This document shows positions 8,104 to 15,991 of a DNA stretch of 44,580 nt, in pieces. The notes under the pieces are model-generated. The model was not told the origin of the DNA and made no database searches. It worked only from the letters and a program-made list of their open reading frames with translations. Within the stretch, counting starts at the first letter, position 1; the number at the start of each line of letters is the position of its first letter. The stretch lies in NCBI GenBank assembly GCA_000719695.1, contig JOHN01000062.1, positions 1-44,580 of the forward strand, read 5' to 3'. A program made the translations under genes and the position numbers. This stretch comes from Streptomyces sp. NRRL F-6131 (GTDB lineage: Bacteria; Actinomycetota; Actinomycetes; Streptomycetales; Streptomycetaceae).

Positions 8104-9387
8104 TCAGCGGCCGGCGCCCCGCAGGGACGACAGCGCCTCCGCGGCAGCGGCGGCCGCGCCCGCCGGTGCCGTCGCGCCGCAGAGCGTCTTCACGGCGAGG
8201 GCGACGATCGCCGTCTCCAGGTTCGACTGGTCCGCGCCCTCGTACGGGTTGTACGACAGCGCCACCTGCCGCTTCCCGTCCGCCGTGCCGAACAGCAGCG
8301 TGCCCCAGCCCGGCAGGCCCCCGTCGTGGCCCCACAGCGGGCCGCAGCCGAAGTCGGCCTGTGCCACGCCGAGCCCGTAGAAGCTGTGGCCCGACCCGGT
8401 CGGCACCGTCCGGGTCAGCTCCGCCTGTTCGGCCGGCCGCAGCAGCTTGCCGCCGAACAGGGCGGCGTGGAACCGGTTGAGGTCGGCGGTGGTGGAGATG
8501 CCGTTGCTGGCCGCGTCGCCGACGGTCGGGTTGACCCGGGTGATGTCCGCCGGGCCCTCCGCCAGCTTGGCGTAGGCGTGCGCGTGCGGGCCGGGAACCC
8601 CGGTCTCCGAGCCGGGGAACGTCGTGTCGGCCAGGTGCAGCGGGCGGACGATCCGCCGCTCCACCTCGCTCTGCCAGCTGTGCCCGGTGAGTCGGCGGAT
8701 CAGCTCTCCGGCGAGCACGTAGTTGGTGTTCGAGTAGTGCCAGCCCTGGCCGGGAGCGAAGTACGGCGCGTGCGCGACACCGACCGCGATCAACTGCTCC
8801 GGCCGGTAGTCCTGCCAACGCCGGTCCCCGAGGGCGTAGTCGCGCAGGCTCGCCTCGTCCTGGTAGAAGAACCGCGGGTCGTCCAGGTAGTCGTACAGGC
8901 CGCTGGTGTGGTTGAGCAGGTGGCGGACGCTGATCGCGCCGCCGTTGGGGACGACGCCTGGCAGGTGCCGCTCGACCGGGTCGTCCAGCCGCAGCCGTCC
9001 CTCGGCGACCAGCTGCAGCACCACCGTCGACACGAACGCCTTGGTGACGCTGCCGATCCGGAACCGGCCGTCCGCCCTGACCGGCTGCCCGGTGGCCAGG
9101 TCGGACGTGCCCGTTGCGCCGCGCCAGAGCCGCCGGCCGTCCTCCCGGACCTCGGCGAACGCGGCCGTCGAGGATCCGTCCGCGACGAACGCCCGCAGTT
9201 CGGCCCGGGCGTCGACCCCGCCGCCGCGGGCGTCGACCCCGGCGGCCGGGGCGGGCGCCGCCACCGCCACCGCCGGGGCGACCGTGCCGACGACGGCCGC
9301 CGCCAGGACGACGGCGGCCAGCCGCGTCCCCGGTCGGCCCCGCTCCCCCGGCGCGCGGAACCGCCCGGTGTTCCGAGTGAACCTCAT
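8104..9387 (-). CDS. Secreted serine hydrolase, beta-lactamase/DD-peptidase class C fold
   Basis: An exported penicillin-binding-protein-like serine hydrolase of the R61 DD-carboxypeptidase/AmpC fold. A signal peptide of about 45 residues (basic start, Ala/Val core, ending near VAAPA) precedes the catalytic domain. Motifs in order are SVTK (Ser113, Lys116), YSN (Tyr218-Asn220) and HDGG (His354), the last replacing KTG as in many esterase-like members. The length of 427 is normal. ATG 9387 has GGGAGGGG nine bases upstream. The next gene upstream is a close paralogue, so this pair is a tandem duplication. The substrate could be a peptidoglycan peptide, a D-amino-acid peptide or an ester. Confidence 0.88.
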   Translation of the reverse strand: MRFTRNTGRFRAPGERGRPGTRLAAVVLAAAVVGTVAPAVAVAAPAPAAGVDARGGGVDARAELRAFVADGSSTAAFAEVREDGRRLWRGATGTSDLATGQPVRADGRFRIGSVTKAFVSTVVLQLVAEGRLRLDDPVERHLPGVVPNGGAISVRHLLNHTSGLYDYLDDPRFFYQDEASLRDYALGDRRWQDYRPEQLIAVGVAHAPYFAPGQGWHYSNTNYVLAGELIRRLTGHSWQSEVERRIVRPLHLADTTFPGSETGVPGPHAHAYAKLAEGPADITRVNPTVGDAASNGISTTADLNRFHAALFGGKLLRPAEQAELTRTVPTGSGHSFYGLGVAQADFGCGPLWGHDGGLPGWGTLLFGTADGKRQVALSYNPYEGADQSNLETAIVALAVKTLCGATAPAGAAAAAAEALSSLRGAGR

Positions 9388-9590
9388 GGTGAACCACCCC
9401 TCCCGGCCCGGACCTCGGGCCTCGTCACCCAGGCTGACAGCTGCCCCGGCCGCCCCGCGTCATCCTGCGGACCGGCCCCGGCGGCCCCCGGCCGTCCGAC
9501 GGAGGTAGTCGGCACCCCGGTCGAACGGCGGGGGTCCCGGGCCGGCCGCTCGGCGTCACCGGGCTTGACACCGCCGTGCCGGGCCACGGC

Positions 9591-10880
9591 TCAACGCGGA
9601 CTCTGCGAGGGCGAGTTCGGTCCCGCTGCCGTTGCCGTTGCCGTTGCCGTCGCCGCCGACTGCGGGCCGCAGGCCGCCCGCTCGATGAAGGTGTCCAGCG
9701 CGATGTCGGACGCGTCGGTCTCCGGCCCCGGGAGGGTGTACGAGAGCGCGAACTGCCGCGCGCCGTCCGGCGATCCGAGCAGCCACGTGCTGTAGCCGGG
9801 GAAGCCGCCGCTGTGGCCCCACACCTCGCCGCAGGAGAGTTCGTACCGGGCCACGCCCAGCCCGTAGGTCCCCCCGCTCGTAGGGGCGGGGACGGCCGTC
9901 GTCATGTCCTTCAGTCGGGCCGCCGACAGCAGCCGGCCGCCGAACAGGGCTTCGTGGAAGCGGGTCAGGTCGGTGGTGGTGGAGATGCCGTTGCCGGCCG
10001 CGCCGGCGAGGGTCGGGTTGACCTGGGTGATGTCGGCGGGCCCCTCCGGCAGCTGGGCGTAGGCGTGGGCGTGCGGTCCGGGGATGTCCGCCCGGGAGCC
10101 GGGGAACGTCGTGTCGGCCAGGTGCAGCGGGCGGACGATCCGCCGCTCCACCTCGCTCTGCCAGCTGTGTCCGGTGACCTTGCGGATCAGCTCTCCGGCG
10201 AGCACGTAGTTGGTGTTCGAGTAGTGCCAGCCCTGGCCCGGGGCGAAGTAGGGCGCGGTCGTCACCCCCACCTCGATCAGCTGCGCCGGGCTCCAGGTCG
10301 TCCAGCGGCCCTCGGCGCGGAAGGCCCGCAGGCTCGCCTCGTCGTGGAAGAGGAACCGCGGGTCGTCCAGGTAGTTGAACAGGCCGCTGGTGTGGTTGAG
10401 CAGGTGGCGGACGCTGATCGCGCCGCCGTTGGGGACGACGCCCGGCAGGTGGCGTTCGATCGGGTCGTCGAGCCGCAGCCGGCCCTCGTCGACGAGCTGC
10501 AGGACGACGGTCGCCACGAAGGTCTTGGTGACGCTGCCGATCCGGAACCGGCCGTCGGCGCGCGCCGGGCGCCCGGTGTCGAGGTCGGAGACGCCGGCGG
10601 CGTCGCGCCAGACCCGGCGGCCGTTCTCGCGCACCTCGCCGAGCGCGGCCGTGGAGCCGCCGGGCTCGACGAGGGCCCGCAGCGCCGGGGTCAGGTCGGT
10701 CCGCGCGGCGGCGGCCGCCGCGCTCGGGCCGCTCCCGCCACCGCCCGCCGCCGTCGCCACCGCCGCCGTCGGAGCGAGCGTGACCACGGCGGCCCCGGCC
10801 AGCGCGACGGCGGCGAACCGCACGCCCCGCCGGCCGGTGCGCCGACCGGCGGTGGGCGCGGTCCTACGGGTGATGTTCAT
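9591..10880 (-). CDS. Secreted serine hydrolase, paralogue of its neighbour
   Basis: A second class C-type serine hydrolase, 429 residues, with a signal peptide in the first 45 residues. Motifs are SVTK (Ser116, Lys119), YSN (Tyr220-Asn222) and HSGG (His356). Long stretches match the downstream paralogue residue for residue (RLRLDDPIERHLPGVVPNGG, then the region around GWHYSNTNYVLAGELI and RRIVRPLHLADTTFPGS). The signal region, active-site rim and C-terminus differ. ATG 10880 has GGGAGGGG six bases before it; a longer frame to 11000 lacks a ribosome-binding site. The C-terminus is an Ala-Thr repeat coded by GTTGCC-type hexanucleotide repeats near 9626-9651. Confidence 0.88.
   Translation of the reverse strand: MNITRRTAPTAGRRTGRRGVRFAAVALAGAAVVTLAPTAAVATAAGGGGSGPSAAAAAARTDLTPALRALVEPGGSTAALGEVRENGRRVWRDAAGVSDLDTGRPARADGRFRIGSVTKTFVATVVLQLVDEGRLRLDDPIERHLPGVVPNGGAISVRHLLNHTSGLFNYLDDPRFLFHDEASLRAFRAEGRWTTWSPAQLIEVGVTTAPYFAPGQGWHYSNTNYVLAGELIRKVTGHSWQSEVERRIVRPLHLADTTFPGSRADIPGPHAHAYAQLPEGPADITQVNPTLAGAAGNGISTTTDLTRFHEALFGGRLLSAARLKDMTTAVPAPTSGGTYGLGVARYELSCGEVWGHSGGFPGYSTWLLGSPDGARQFALSYTLPGPETDASDIALDTFIERAACGPQSAATATATATAAGPNSPSQSPR
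9626..9651. repeat. Hexanucleotide microsatellite in the hydrolase 3' end
   Basis: About four copies of the six-base unit GCCGTT (plus strand) encode an Ala-Thr tail in the minus-strand serine hydrolase. Each length change would add or remove two residues without a frameshift. Confidence 0.6.
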
Positions 10881-11103
10881 GTGAATCCCCTCCCAGGGCC
10901 CGAACTCCGGGCCCCTGGAGACACGTTCGCATCCGTACCGGACCGCCCGCGTCATCCTCCGGAACGCATCGCACCGCTTCCCGGGGACTGCTCCGACCAC
11001 GACCGCGGGCTGACATCGGCCGCCCCCGAATCACCGCGCGGAGGCTTGACGGCGCGTCACCCCGCAGCTCGACGCCCCCCGCGGCCCGGCGCGGCCCGAC
11101 CGC

Positions 11104-11874
11104 TCAGCGCAGCCGCGAGGAGGACAGGATCGACGCCAGGTGCGCGACCACCATCCCCCAGGTGATCACGGCGATGCCCGCCACCGTCGCCTGCGTCGGA
11201 TCGGTGCTGCCCACCGCCACGTCCACGACCGCCGCCGCCAGCAGCACCAGCGAGGCCTCGATGCCGTTGGTCACCCGGTGGATCTTGAGCACCGACGCCA
11301 GCCGGCGCGCCGTCGCCATGCCCTGCGACCGCGGCTGCGTCGACTCCTCGTCGGCCGGCGCCATCCCGCTGCGCGCCCGCGCGACGTCCACCAGATCGGT
11401 CGACGCCTTCAGCAGCACCACGCCCAGCGCCGCCGCCAGACCCACCGACACCCACAGCTCCGACCCGCCCCGAGCCGCCCGGACGCCCGCGCCGATCATC
11501 AGCGCCGCGTCCGCCAGGTACGCGCCGAGCCGGTCCACGTACACCCCGGCCGTGCTGAACTGCCGCTTCCAACGCGCCACCTCGCCGTCCACGCAGTCGA
11601 ACAGCAGGAAGCCCTGGAACAGCACCGCCGCCAGCACCGCGCCCACCGGCCCGGGCACCACCAGCGCCGCCCCCGCCCCGACCCCGCAGACCACCATCAG
11701 CCAGGTCAGCGTGTTCGGCGACACCGACGTCCGCACCAGCTGCCGGGTGACCCGCAACGACACGTCGCGCATGTAGAGCCGGCCCGCCCAGTGCTCCCCG
11801 TTGCGGCTCGCCAGCTTCGCCTGCGGCTGGCAGACCTCCCGCAACTCGGCCAACGCCGGAGCAGCGACCGCCAT
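11104..11874 (-). CDS. CDP-alcohol phosphatidyltransferase family protein
   Basis: An integral membrane enzyme-family member that would transfer a phosphatidyl or phospho-alcohol group from a CDP-linked donor. About five or six hydrophobic helices are visible. The signature reads DCVDGEVAR, then eight residues, then GVYVDRLGA near residues 92-122. The first three signature Asp residues are present, but the fourth (Asp in the classical D-x3-D) is Ala here. Similar deviation is my recollection for the actinomycete subfamily with the QPxxKLxSRNGEHWAGRLY N-terminus. ATG 11874 is preferred because AAGGG lies seven bases upstream; the GTG at 11904 has no such site. The product is unknown. Confidence 0.78.
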   Translation of the reverse strand: MAVAAPALAELREVCQPQAKLASRNGEHWAGRLYMRDVSLRVTRQLVRTSVSPNTLTWLMVVCGVGAGAALVVPGPVGAVLAAVLFQGFLLFDCVDGEVARWKRQFSTAGVYVDRLGAYLADAALMIGAGVRAARGGSELWVSVGLAAALGVVLLKASTDLVDVARARSGMAPADEESTQPRSQGMATARRLASVLKIHRVTNGIEASLVLLAAAVVDVAVGSTDPTQATVAGIAVITWGMVVAHLASILSSSRLR

Positions 11875-11900
11875 GACGCAACCCTTCCCTTCACCTGTGC

Positions 11901-11914
11901 GCACCCGCGGGTGC
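11901..11914. promoter_or_regulatory. Perfect 14-bp palindrome upstream of the phosphatidyltransferase gene
   Basis: GCACCCGCGGGTGC is a complete palindrome 27 bases before the chosen start codon. It could be an operator or part of a leader hairpin. Confidence 0.4.
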
Positions 11915-11956
11915 CTGTGTGATCGTCCGGCCGACGGCCCAAACGATCACACAGGC
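11913..11956 (-). terminator. Strong hairpin after the YidC gene
   Basis: GCCTGTGTGATCGT (11913-11926) pairs perfectly over 14 bp with ACGATCACACAGGC (11943-11956), with a 16-base loop. It lies between the end of yidC and the start of the phosphatidyltransferase gene, both on the minus strand, so it likely ends yidC transcripts. Confidence 0.7.
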
Positions 11957-11989
11957 TAGAGGAGGTCCGGAGCCGCCCCCGACCCGGCC

Positions 11990-12703
11990 TCAGGCCAGCG
12001 CCACCGCCACAGGCTCCGGCGCCCCGTCCCGGTACAGCCAGGCGCGCTCGGCGGCCGACCAGGCGGTGGTGGTCACCAGGTAGATCCCGGCCGCCAGCGG
12101 GACGAGCGCGGCGAACAGCACCGTGCCGAAGGACAGGTACGGCAGCAACGCCAGCCCCGGCTGCGGCGGCGCGTCCTGCGCCGCCTGCTCGGCCTGCCTG
12201 GCCTGCGCGCGCCGGGCCCGCCCGAAGTTGACGTACGCCAGCGCCACCAGCCCCGCGTACAGCACGGCGAACACCGCCCACTGGCCCGCGCCCTGCACCG
12301 AGCCCACGTGCAGCCCCAGCGGGGCGCCGAACAGGGTGTGGCCGAGCAGGTCGTTCGGGGTGGTGAACAGCCGGTACATCACCGAGAAGAACGGGATCTG
12401 CACCAGCATCGGCAGGCACCCCGCGAAGGGCGAGGCCTGCTCCTCCCGGTACAGCTCGGCGAGCGCGGCCCGGAGCTTCTCCGGGCGGCCCTTGTGCGTG
12501 CGGTTCAGCTCGGCGATCCGCGGCGCCAGCCGGGCCCGCGCCTTCTCGCCGCGCGCGGCCGCCCGCGCCAGCGGGTGCAGAGCCAGCCGGACGCAGACGG
12601 TGAACAGGACGATCGCCAGCGCCGTCGGGACGACCTGCGCGAGCGCGGCGACGACGTCGTGGGCCAGGCCGACGGCCGGGTCGAGGATTGCGAAGACGGA
12701 CAT
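11990..12703 (-). CDS. yidC: YidC/Oxa1-family membrane protein insertase (paralogue)
   Basis: A short YidC/Oxa1/Alb3-type insertase of 237 residues that helps proteins enter the cytoplasmic membrane. It has a first helix (VVPTALAIVLFTVCVRLAL), a cytoplasmic basic/helical loop (EKARARLAPRIAELNRTHKG) and the typical PxxxxCLPMLVQIPFFSVMYRLF block. Further helices follow near 150-175 and 190-215. The Arg on helix 1 expected for the hydrophilic groove is present (VCVRLAL). ATG 12703 has GGAGGG eleven bases upstream. Because it pairs with the DUF6412-like gene and not with rpmH/rnpA, this is more likely a second YidC than the chromosomal-origin copy. Confidence 0.85.
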   Translation of the reverse strand: MSVFAILDPAVGLAHDVVAALAQVVPTALAIVLFTVCVRLALHPLARAAARGEKARARLAPRIAELNRTHKGRPEKLRAALAELYREEQASPFAGCLPMLVQIPFFSVMYRLFTTPNDLLGHTLFGAPLGLHVGSVQGAGQWAVFAVLYAGLVALAYVNFGRARRAQARQAEQAAQDAPPQPGLALLPYLSFGTVLFAALVPLAAGIYLVTTTAWSAAERAWLYRDGAPEPVAVALA

Positions 12704-12790
12704 GGTGGAGCGAGCCCTCCGGGGTCTCGGGGAACGAGTGATCGACGGAGGACGGCCGCACAGGGCCCAGGGGGAAGGAATCCGGGGTTG

Positions 12791-13087
12791 CTACGCGGCC
12801 GCCGGGGCCGCTCCCGGCGCCCTCGGGCGTCGCCTGCCCCGGGCGTCCGGATCACGCTGCGGAAGGAACGCCGTCCGGAACGCGCGCCTGCGCAACGCCC
12901 CGGCCCGCACACTCGCCGGCGCCCGCGCCCCCAGCAGCCGCGCGACGACCAGCGCCCCCGCGACCGCCCCGGCCACCAGCAGCACGGCGGCCGCAGCCGC
13001 CACCGAGGTCAGCGACCCGCCACCCTCGGCGAGCCACTCCCCGCTCAGCACCCGGAGCAGCCCGAGCAGCATCGCGACCACCGTCAC
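12791..13087 (-). CDS. DUF6412-like small membrane protein
   Basis: A 98-residue protein with one long hydrophobic helix (SVAAAAAVLLVAGAVAGALVVARLL, split by Gly). Its C-terminus is basic (ALRRRAFRTAFLPQRDPDARG, then Arg/Pro-rich). The [23 protein letters not shown] tail is the pattern I associate with DUF6412 proteins next to YidC in streptomycetes. GTG 13087 is chosen because AGGAGG lies seven bases upstream. It is 87 bases upstream of yidC on the same strand, probably one operon, suggesting a role with the insertase. Function is unknown. Confidence 0.75.
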   Translation of the reverse strand: MTVVAMLLGLLRVLSGEWLAEGGGSLTSVAAAAAVLLVAGAVAGALVVARLLGARAPASVRAGALRRRAFRTAFLPQRDPDARGRRRPRAPGAAPAAA

Positions 13088-13161
13088 GTCCCTGCCTCCT
13101 CTGCGCTCCGGACCATGCTGCTGACGATGATGCCAGACGGGAGGACCGACCGGACATCCGT

Positions 13162-13686
13162 TCAGGGGGTGCGGACGGCACTGACCCACACCTGGCTGGT
13201 CCCGTCGCTTCGAGGGGCGAGGCACACGAGGGTGGTGGTCACGTGCCCGGACGGCCGGGATTCGAAGCTGCCACAGGTCGTCGCGGATTCGGCGCGGGGG
13301 TCGGGTGCGCCGATGTGGAGGAGCCCGTCGGCAGCGTCTGCGTCGCCGGGCGCAGCGGCGCGCCACTGCGTGACAGCGAGGCCGTCCCTGAACGTGCTCG
13401 TCTGCTCGCCCGGCAGTCGGAACGCGATGACGCCCAGGTCGTACTGGAAGCCGTTCTGGTGCCCCCACCGCACATCGACCGCCGAGGCCGGCACCGGCAC
13501 GTGTGCGAGATCCGAGACCTGCTCCGCCGTCGCCGACATCCACGCACCTGGCCGTCCACTGTCGTCGGCCGGATTCCGGTCCGCTTCGTACGCCCAGTAC
13601 AGGAGCCCCAGAGCGGCCACCGGCAGAGCCACGACACCCGCCACCAGTACCCTCACCGGCCATCGTCGACGGCTGTGCGGTCTCAT
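13162..13686 (-). CDS. Membrane-anchored hypothetical protein, coupled to a WXG100-like gene
   Basis: A 174-residue protein with a basic N-terminus (MRPHSRRRWPVR), one transmembrane helix (VLVAGVVALPVAALGLLYWAY, 13-33) and an extracytoplasmic domain with two Cys (near 141 and 158) that could form a disulfide. The ATG overlaps the upstream stop codon by four bases (ATGA), so translation is coupled. No family is recognised. As the last gene after a WXG100-like protein with an unknown C-terminal domain it could be an immunity or accessory protein, which is inference from context only. Confidence 0.7.
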   Translation of the reverse strand: MRPHSRRRWPVRVLVAGVVALPVAALGLLYWAYEADRNPADDSGRPGAWMSATAEQVSDLAHVPVPASAVDVRWGHQNGFQYDLGVIAFRLPGEQTSTFRDGLAVTQWRAAAPGDADAADGLLHIGAPDPRAESATTCGSFESRPSGHVTTTLVCLAPRSDGTSQVWVSAVRTP

Positions 13687-15146
13687 CGGTCTTCCCGGCC
13701 CGGATCGCTCCGCGAACCGTCGCGGGTTCCGTCCTGCCCCTCCACCGTTCCGGGCAGGTCCGCTGCCGGGTCGGAGAGTGCGACGGTCACCGGGGTGCTC
13801 CGGCCGACCAGGTCGAACTCCTTGGCCAGGCCGGTCTGGTGGAGTGCGGCCATGTCGCTGTCCTTGATGTTGGTGCCCGCGATCGGAGTGCTCTTGCCGG
13901 GGTCCCAGTTGTAGCGGTCCCAGATGTGGACCTGGTACTGGATCGACACCTGCGGCTTTCCGTTCGGTCCGGGCCGGGCGGTGACCACACCGGACGTGGC
14001 GTAGGCGTGGCTGCCGATGGCCAGGAACCAGTTGCGCTGGGCGTACGCGTCCGGGGTGTAGTGCGCCGCGGCCTCGATCGGGACCGCCACCGGAGAGCCG
14101 CCCGACTGGGCGAAGGCGTCCAGTGCCATCTGCCGCCACATCGCCCGGTTGGCACTGATCTGCCCGTCCACCAGGGAGCGGAGCTTCGGGTCGTCGCCCA
14201 GTAGCCGGTCCACGTCGACGTTCAGCGGTTCACCGCTTCCGGCCAGGAAGTGTTCCATGTGACGGGCGGCGTCGGTGAGCCCGGCGAAGGTCCCGCCCCC
14301 CACCAACAGCGTCTGGGCTGCCACCCCGATCGCGTAGTTCCCCGGGCCGGGCGGACGTTGGGCGAAGTCACCCGCTCCGTCGTCCGGGGCGTGCCACTCG
14401 TACTCGACCGGGCCCAGGACTCCGGCCTTGAGCAGCCGCTCCCCGTCCGACGCCAGCAATCCCGCGCGGACGCTCGGGTCGAGCGCCCCCCACCAGGCCC
14501 GCAAGGCCTTCGGGTCACTCGGCATCCCCGCCGCCCGGACGAGATCACCGGCGGCGTTCGCCACCGCCCCCGGGCGGGTGGTCGGGTCGACGTCGGCGGG
14601 GTCGAGGGCGCGGAGGGCGGTGGTGGCGGCGGTGTCGGCCTCGGTGGCGGTGGTGAGGGCGCGGCGGATGGCTTCGACGTGCTGTTGGAGCTCGTCCCAC
14701 CTGCGCCGCTGGTAGGCGATCGCGTCCGGGTCGTTGCGGTCCTCGGGCGGCAGCGGGGGCAGGGTGACGGTGCCGTCGGCGGTCACCGTGGCGCCGAGGG
14801 CCTCGGCGTCGCCGACGGCGCGCAGGAGGTCCTGGCGGGCCCTGGTGAGGGCGGCGTCGGCCCGGCGGAGGGCGGCGGTGACGGCGAGGGCCTCGTAGTG
14901 GAAGGCGGTCAGCTCGTCGGCGAGCAGGCCGATCTCGCGGGTGGCCTCGTCGGCCGCGACGCCGGTCCAGGCGCGGGCGCCGGTGGGGGCGAGGGGGCCG
15001 GGGCCGGCGCCGGTGAGCGGCTGCAGGACGCCGGACCGCACCTGGCCGGCGAGCTGTTCGGCCTGTCCGGCGATCCCGTTCCAGGTGTCCCCGGCCTTGG
15101 ACAGCGTTTCGAAGGAGGCGTCCCGCAGCTGCGCGAAGGTCACCAC
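13683..15146 (-). CDS. WXG100-like protein with large unknown C-terminal domain
   Basis: A 487-residue protein whose first 150 residues form a long helical hairpin with a WNGI turn (FAQLRDASFETLSKAGDTWN, then ARAWTGVAADEATREIGLLA). This is the pattern of WXG100/LXG-type substrates of type VII secretion. The middle is helical (RRRWDELQQHVEAIRRAL). The C-terminal 230 residues look folded and unrelated to anything I can name; a distinct motif is VHIWDRYNWDPGKSTPI followed by MAALHQTGLAKEFDLVG. The start is one of two adjacent GTG codons, eight bases after the preceding gene, with no strong ribosome-binding site. It may be a toxin or an enzyme delivered by the secretion system. Confidence 0.75.
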   Translation of the reverse strand: MVTFAQLRDASFETLSKAGDTWNGIAGQAEQLAGQVRSGVLQPLTGAGPGPLAPTGARAWTGVAADEATREIGLLADELTAFHYEALAVTAALRRADAALTRARQDLLRAVGDAEALGATVTADGTVTLPPLPPEDRNDPDAIAYQRRRWDELQQHVEAIRRALTTATEADTAATTALRALDPADVDPTTRPGAVANAAGDLVRAAGMPSDPKALRAWWGALDPSVRAGLLASDGERLLKAGVLGPVEYEWHAPDDGAGDFAQRPPGPGNYAIGVAAQTLLVGGGTFAGLTDAARHMEHFLAGSGEPLNVDVDRLLGDDPKLRSLVDGQISANRAMWRQMALDAFAQSGGSPVAVPIEAAAHYTPDAYAQRNWFLAIGSHAYATSGVVTARPGPNGKPQVSIQYQVHIWDRYNWDPGKSTPIAGTNIKDSDMAALHQTGLAKEFDLVGRSTPVTVALSDPAADLPGTVEGQDGTRDGSRSDPGREDR

Positions 15147-15153
15147 GGCCGGC

Positions 15154-15573
15154 TCACGGTGCCTTGAAGGCGGAGGCGGCGGAGGTGTCCGTGGACCGGT
15201 AGGCGGCGGCGGTGGCCTCCAGCCGGTCCGCGGTCAGTCCGAGCCGGGTGTCGAGGCTGGTCCAGCGGGCCGTCCACCAGGTGAGGACCTGGCTGAGCGC
15301 GGCGCCCGAGCCGTAGCCCCGCGCCGTGAGGGCCTGGGCGGCCGCGCCGGTGTCCGGTGCGGCGTGGGCGACGGCGTGCCGCAGTTCGCCCTGGAGGCGG
15401 CGCGACACCTCGGCGGCCCGGCGGAGCGCGGGGGGTTCGACGTGGACCGGGGCGCCGGTGGAGGGGCCGGCGGCCCACGGGCCGGGGCCGCCGGTGGGGC
15501 GGGGGAGGCCCGGCGGTGGGCCGTCCTGGCCGTAGAGCCACGGATTCCGCTGCGCTTCGGCGGTGTCGGCCAC
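15154..15573 (-). CDS. WXG100/ESX-like type VII secretion target
   Basis: A 139-residue protein. The first 50 residues are Pro/Gly-rich; the last 85 form a helix-turn-helix hairpin with Trp in the turn (LTWWTARWTSLDTRLGLTAD) and a Ser/Ala-rich helical end. That matches actinobacterial type VII secretion targets of the ESX/WXG100 group. GTG 15573 is chosen because a GGGGGG run lies eight bases upstream; the frame is open further upstream but antisense to the vapB-like gene. It is first in a three-gene operon with the next two minus-strand genes. Confidence 0.7.
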   Translation of the reverse strand: MADTAEAQRNPWLYGQDGPPPGLPRPTGGPGPWAAGPSTGAPVHVEPPALRRAAEVSRRLQGELRHAVAHAAPDTGAAAQALTARGYGSGAALSQVLTWWTARWTSLDTRLGLTADRLEATAAAYRSTDTSAASAFKAP

Positions 15574-15667
15574 GATCGGTGCCCCCCAGCGTGATTGGTC
15601 GTCTCCGTACGGTAACGCGGTCGGGCTGCCGGGGCGGGGGGTTTCCGGTGGATCCGCGGTGCGCGGG

Positions 15668-15688
15668 GTGTAGCCGCGGGTGCTACAC
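15668..15688. promoter_or_regulatory. Operator-like palindrome before the vapBC-type pair
   Basis: GTGTAGC (15668-15674) and GCTACAC (15682-15688) are perfect 7-bp arms with a 7-base spacer. A partial third arm GGCTAC follows at 15691. It lies 19 bases before the antitoxin start, where VapB-type antitoxins usually bind to repress their own operon. Confidence 0.65.
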
Positions 15689-15706
15689 GGGGCTACCTTG
15701 GAGAGC

Positions 15707-15991
15707 ATGAAGACGATTACCCAGCGGGAGTTCCGGAACAATTCCGCCGCGGTGATGGACGCGGTGGAGGCGGGGGAGACCTTCCACATCACCAGGAACG
15801 GGGTCGAGGTCGCGGAGCTGCGGCCGGTGGCGGGGCGCCGCAGGCTCACCGCGGAGGAACTGGTGGCGCGGCACGTGAAGCTGCCGCGGGTGGACTACCA
15901 GCAGATGCGCAAGGAGTCCGAGGAGTACTTCGGGCCGGAGGAGCTGGTCGGGGACGAGGACGGCGACCCGTTCGAGCGGCCGCGTGGCTGA
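15707..15991 (+). CDS. Phd/YefM-family antitoxin
   Basis: A 94-residue antitoxin. The N-terminal DNA-binding fold is the Phd/YefM type (KTITQREFRNNSAAVMDAVEA, ETFHITRNGVEVAELRPV). The acidic, extended C-terminus (ESEEYFGPEELVGDEDGD) should neutralise the PIN toxin by wrapping its active site. ATG 15707 follows GGAGAG closely. The stop overlaps the start of the toxin gene (GTG at 15984), so they are coupled. A palindromic operator immediately upstream fits autoregulation by the complex. Confidence 0.9.
   Translation: MKTITQREFRNNSAAVMDAVEAGETFHITRNGVEVAELRPVAGRRRLTAEELVARHVKLPRVDYQQMRKESEEYFGPEELVGDEDGDPFERPRG

Noticed and set aside
7136..9397. A 753-residue minus-strand frame suggesting a fusion protein
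   Set aside because: Only its last 302 residues resemble a family (APH kinase); the first part is an out-of-frame reading of the serine hydrolase gene.
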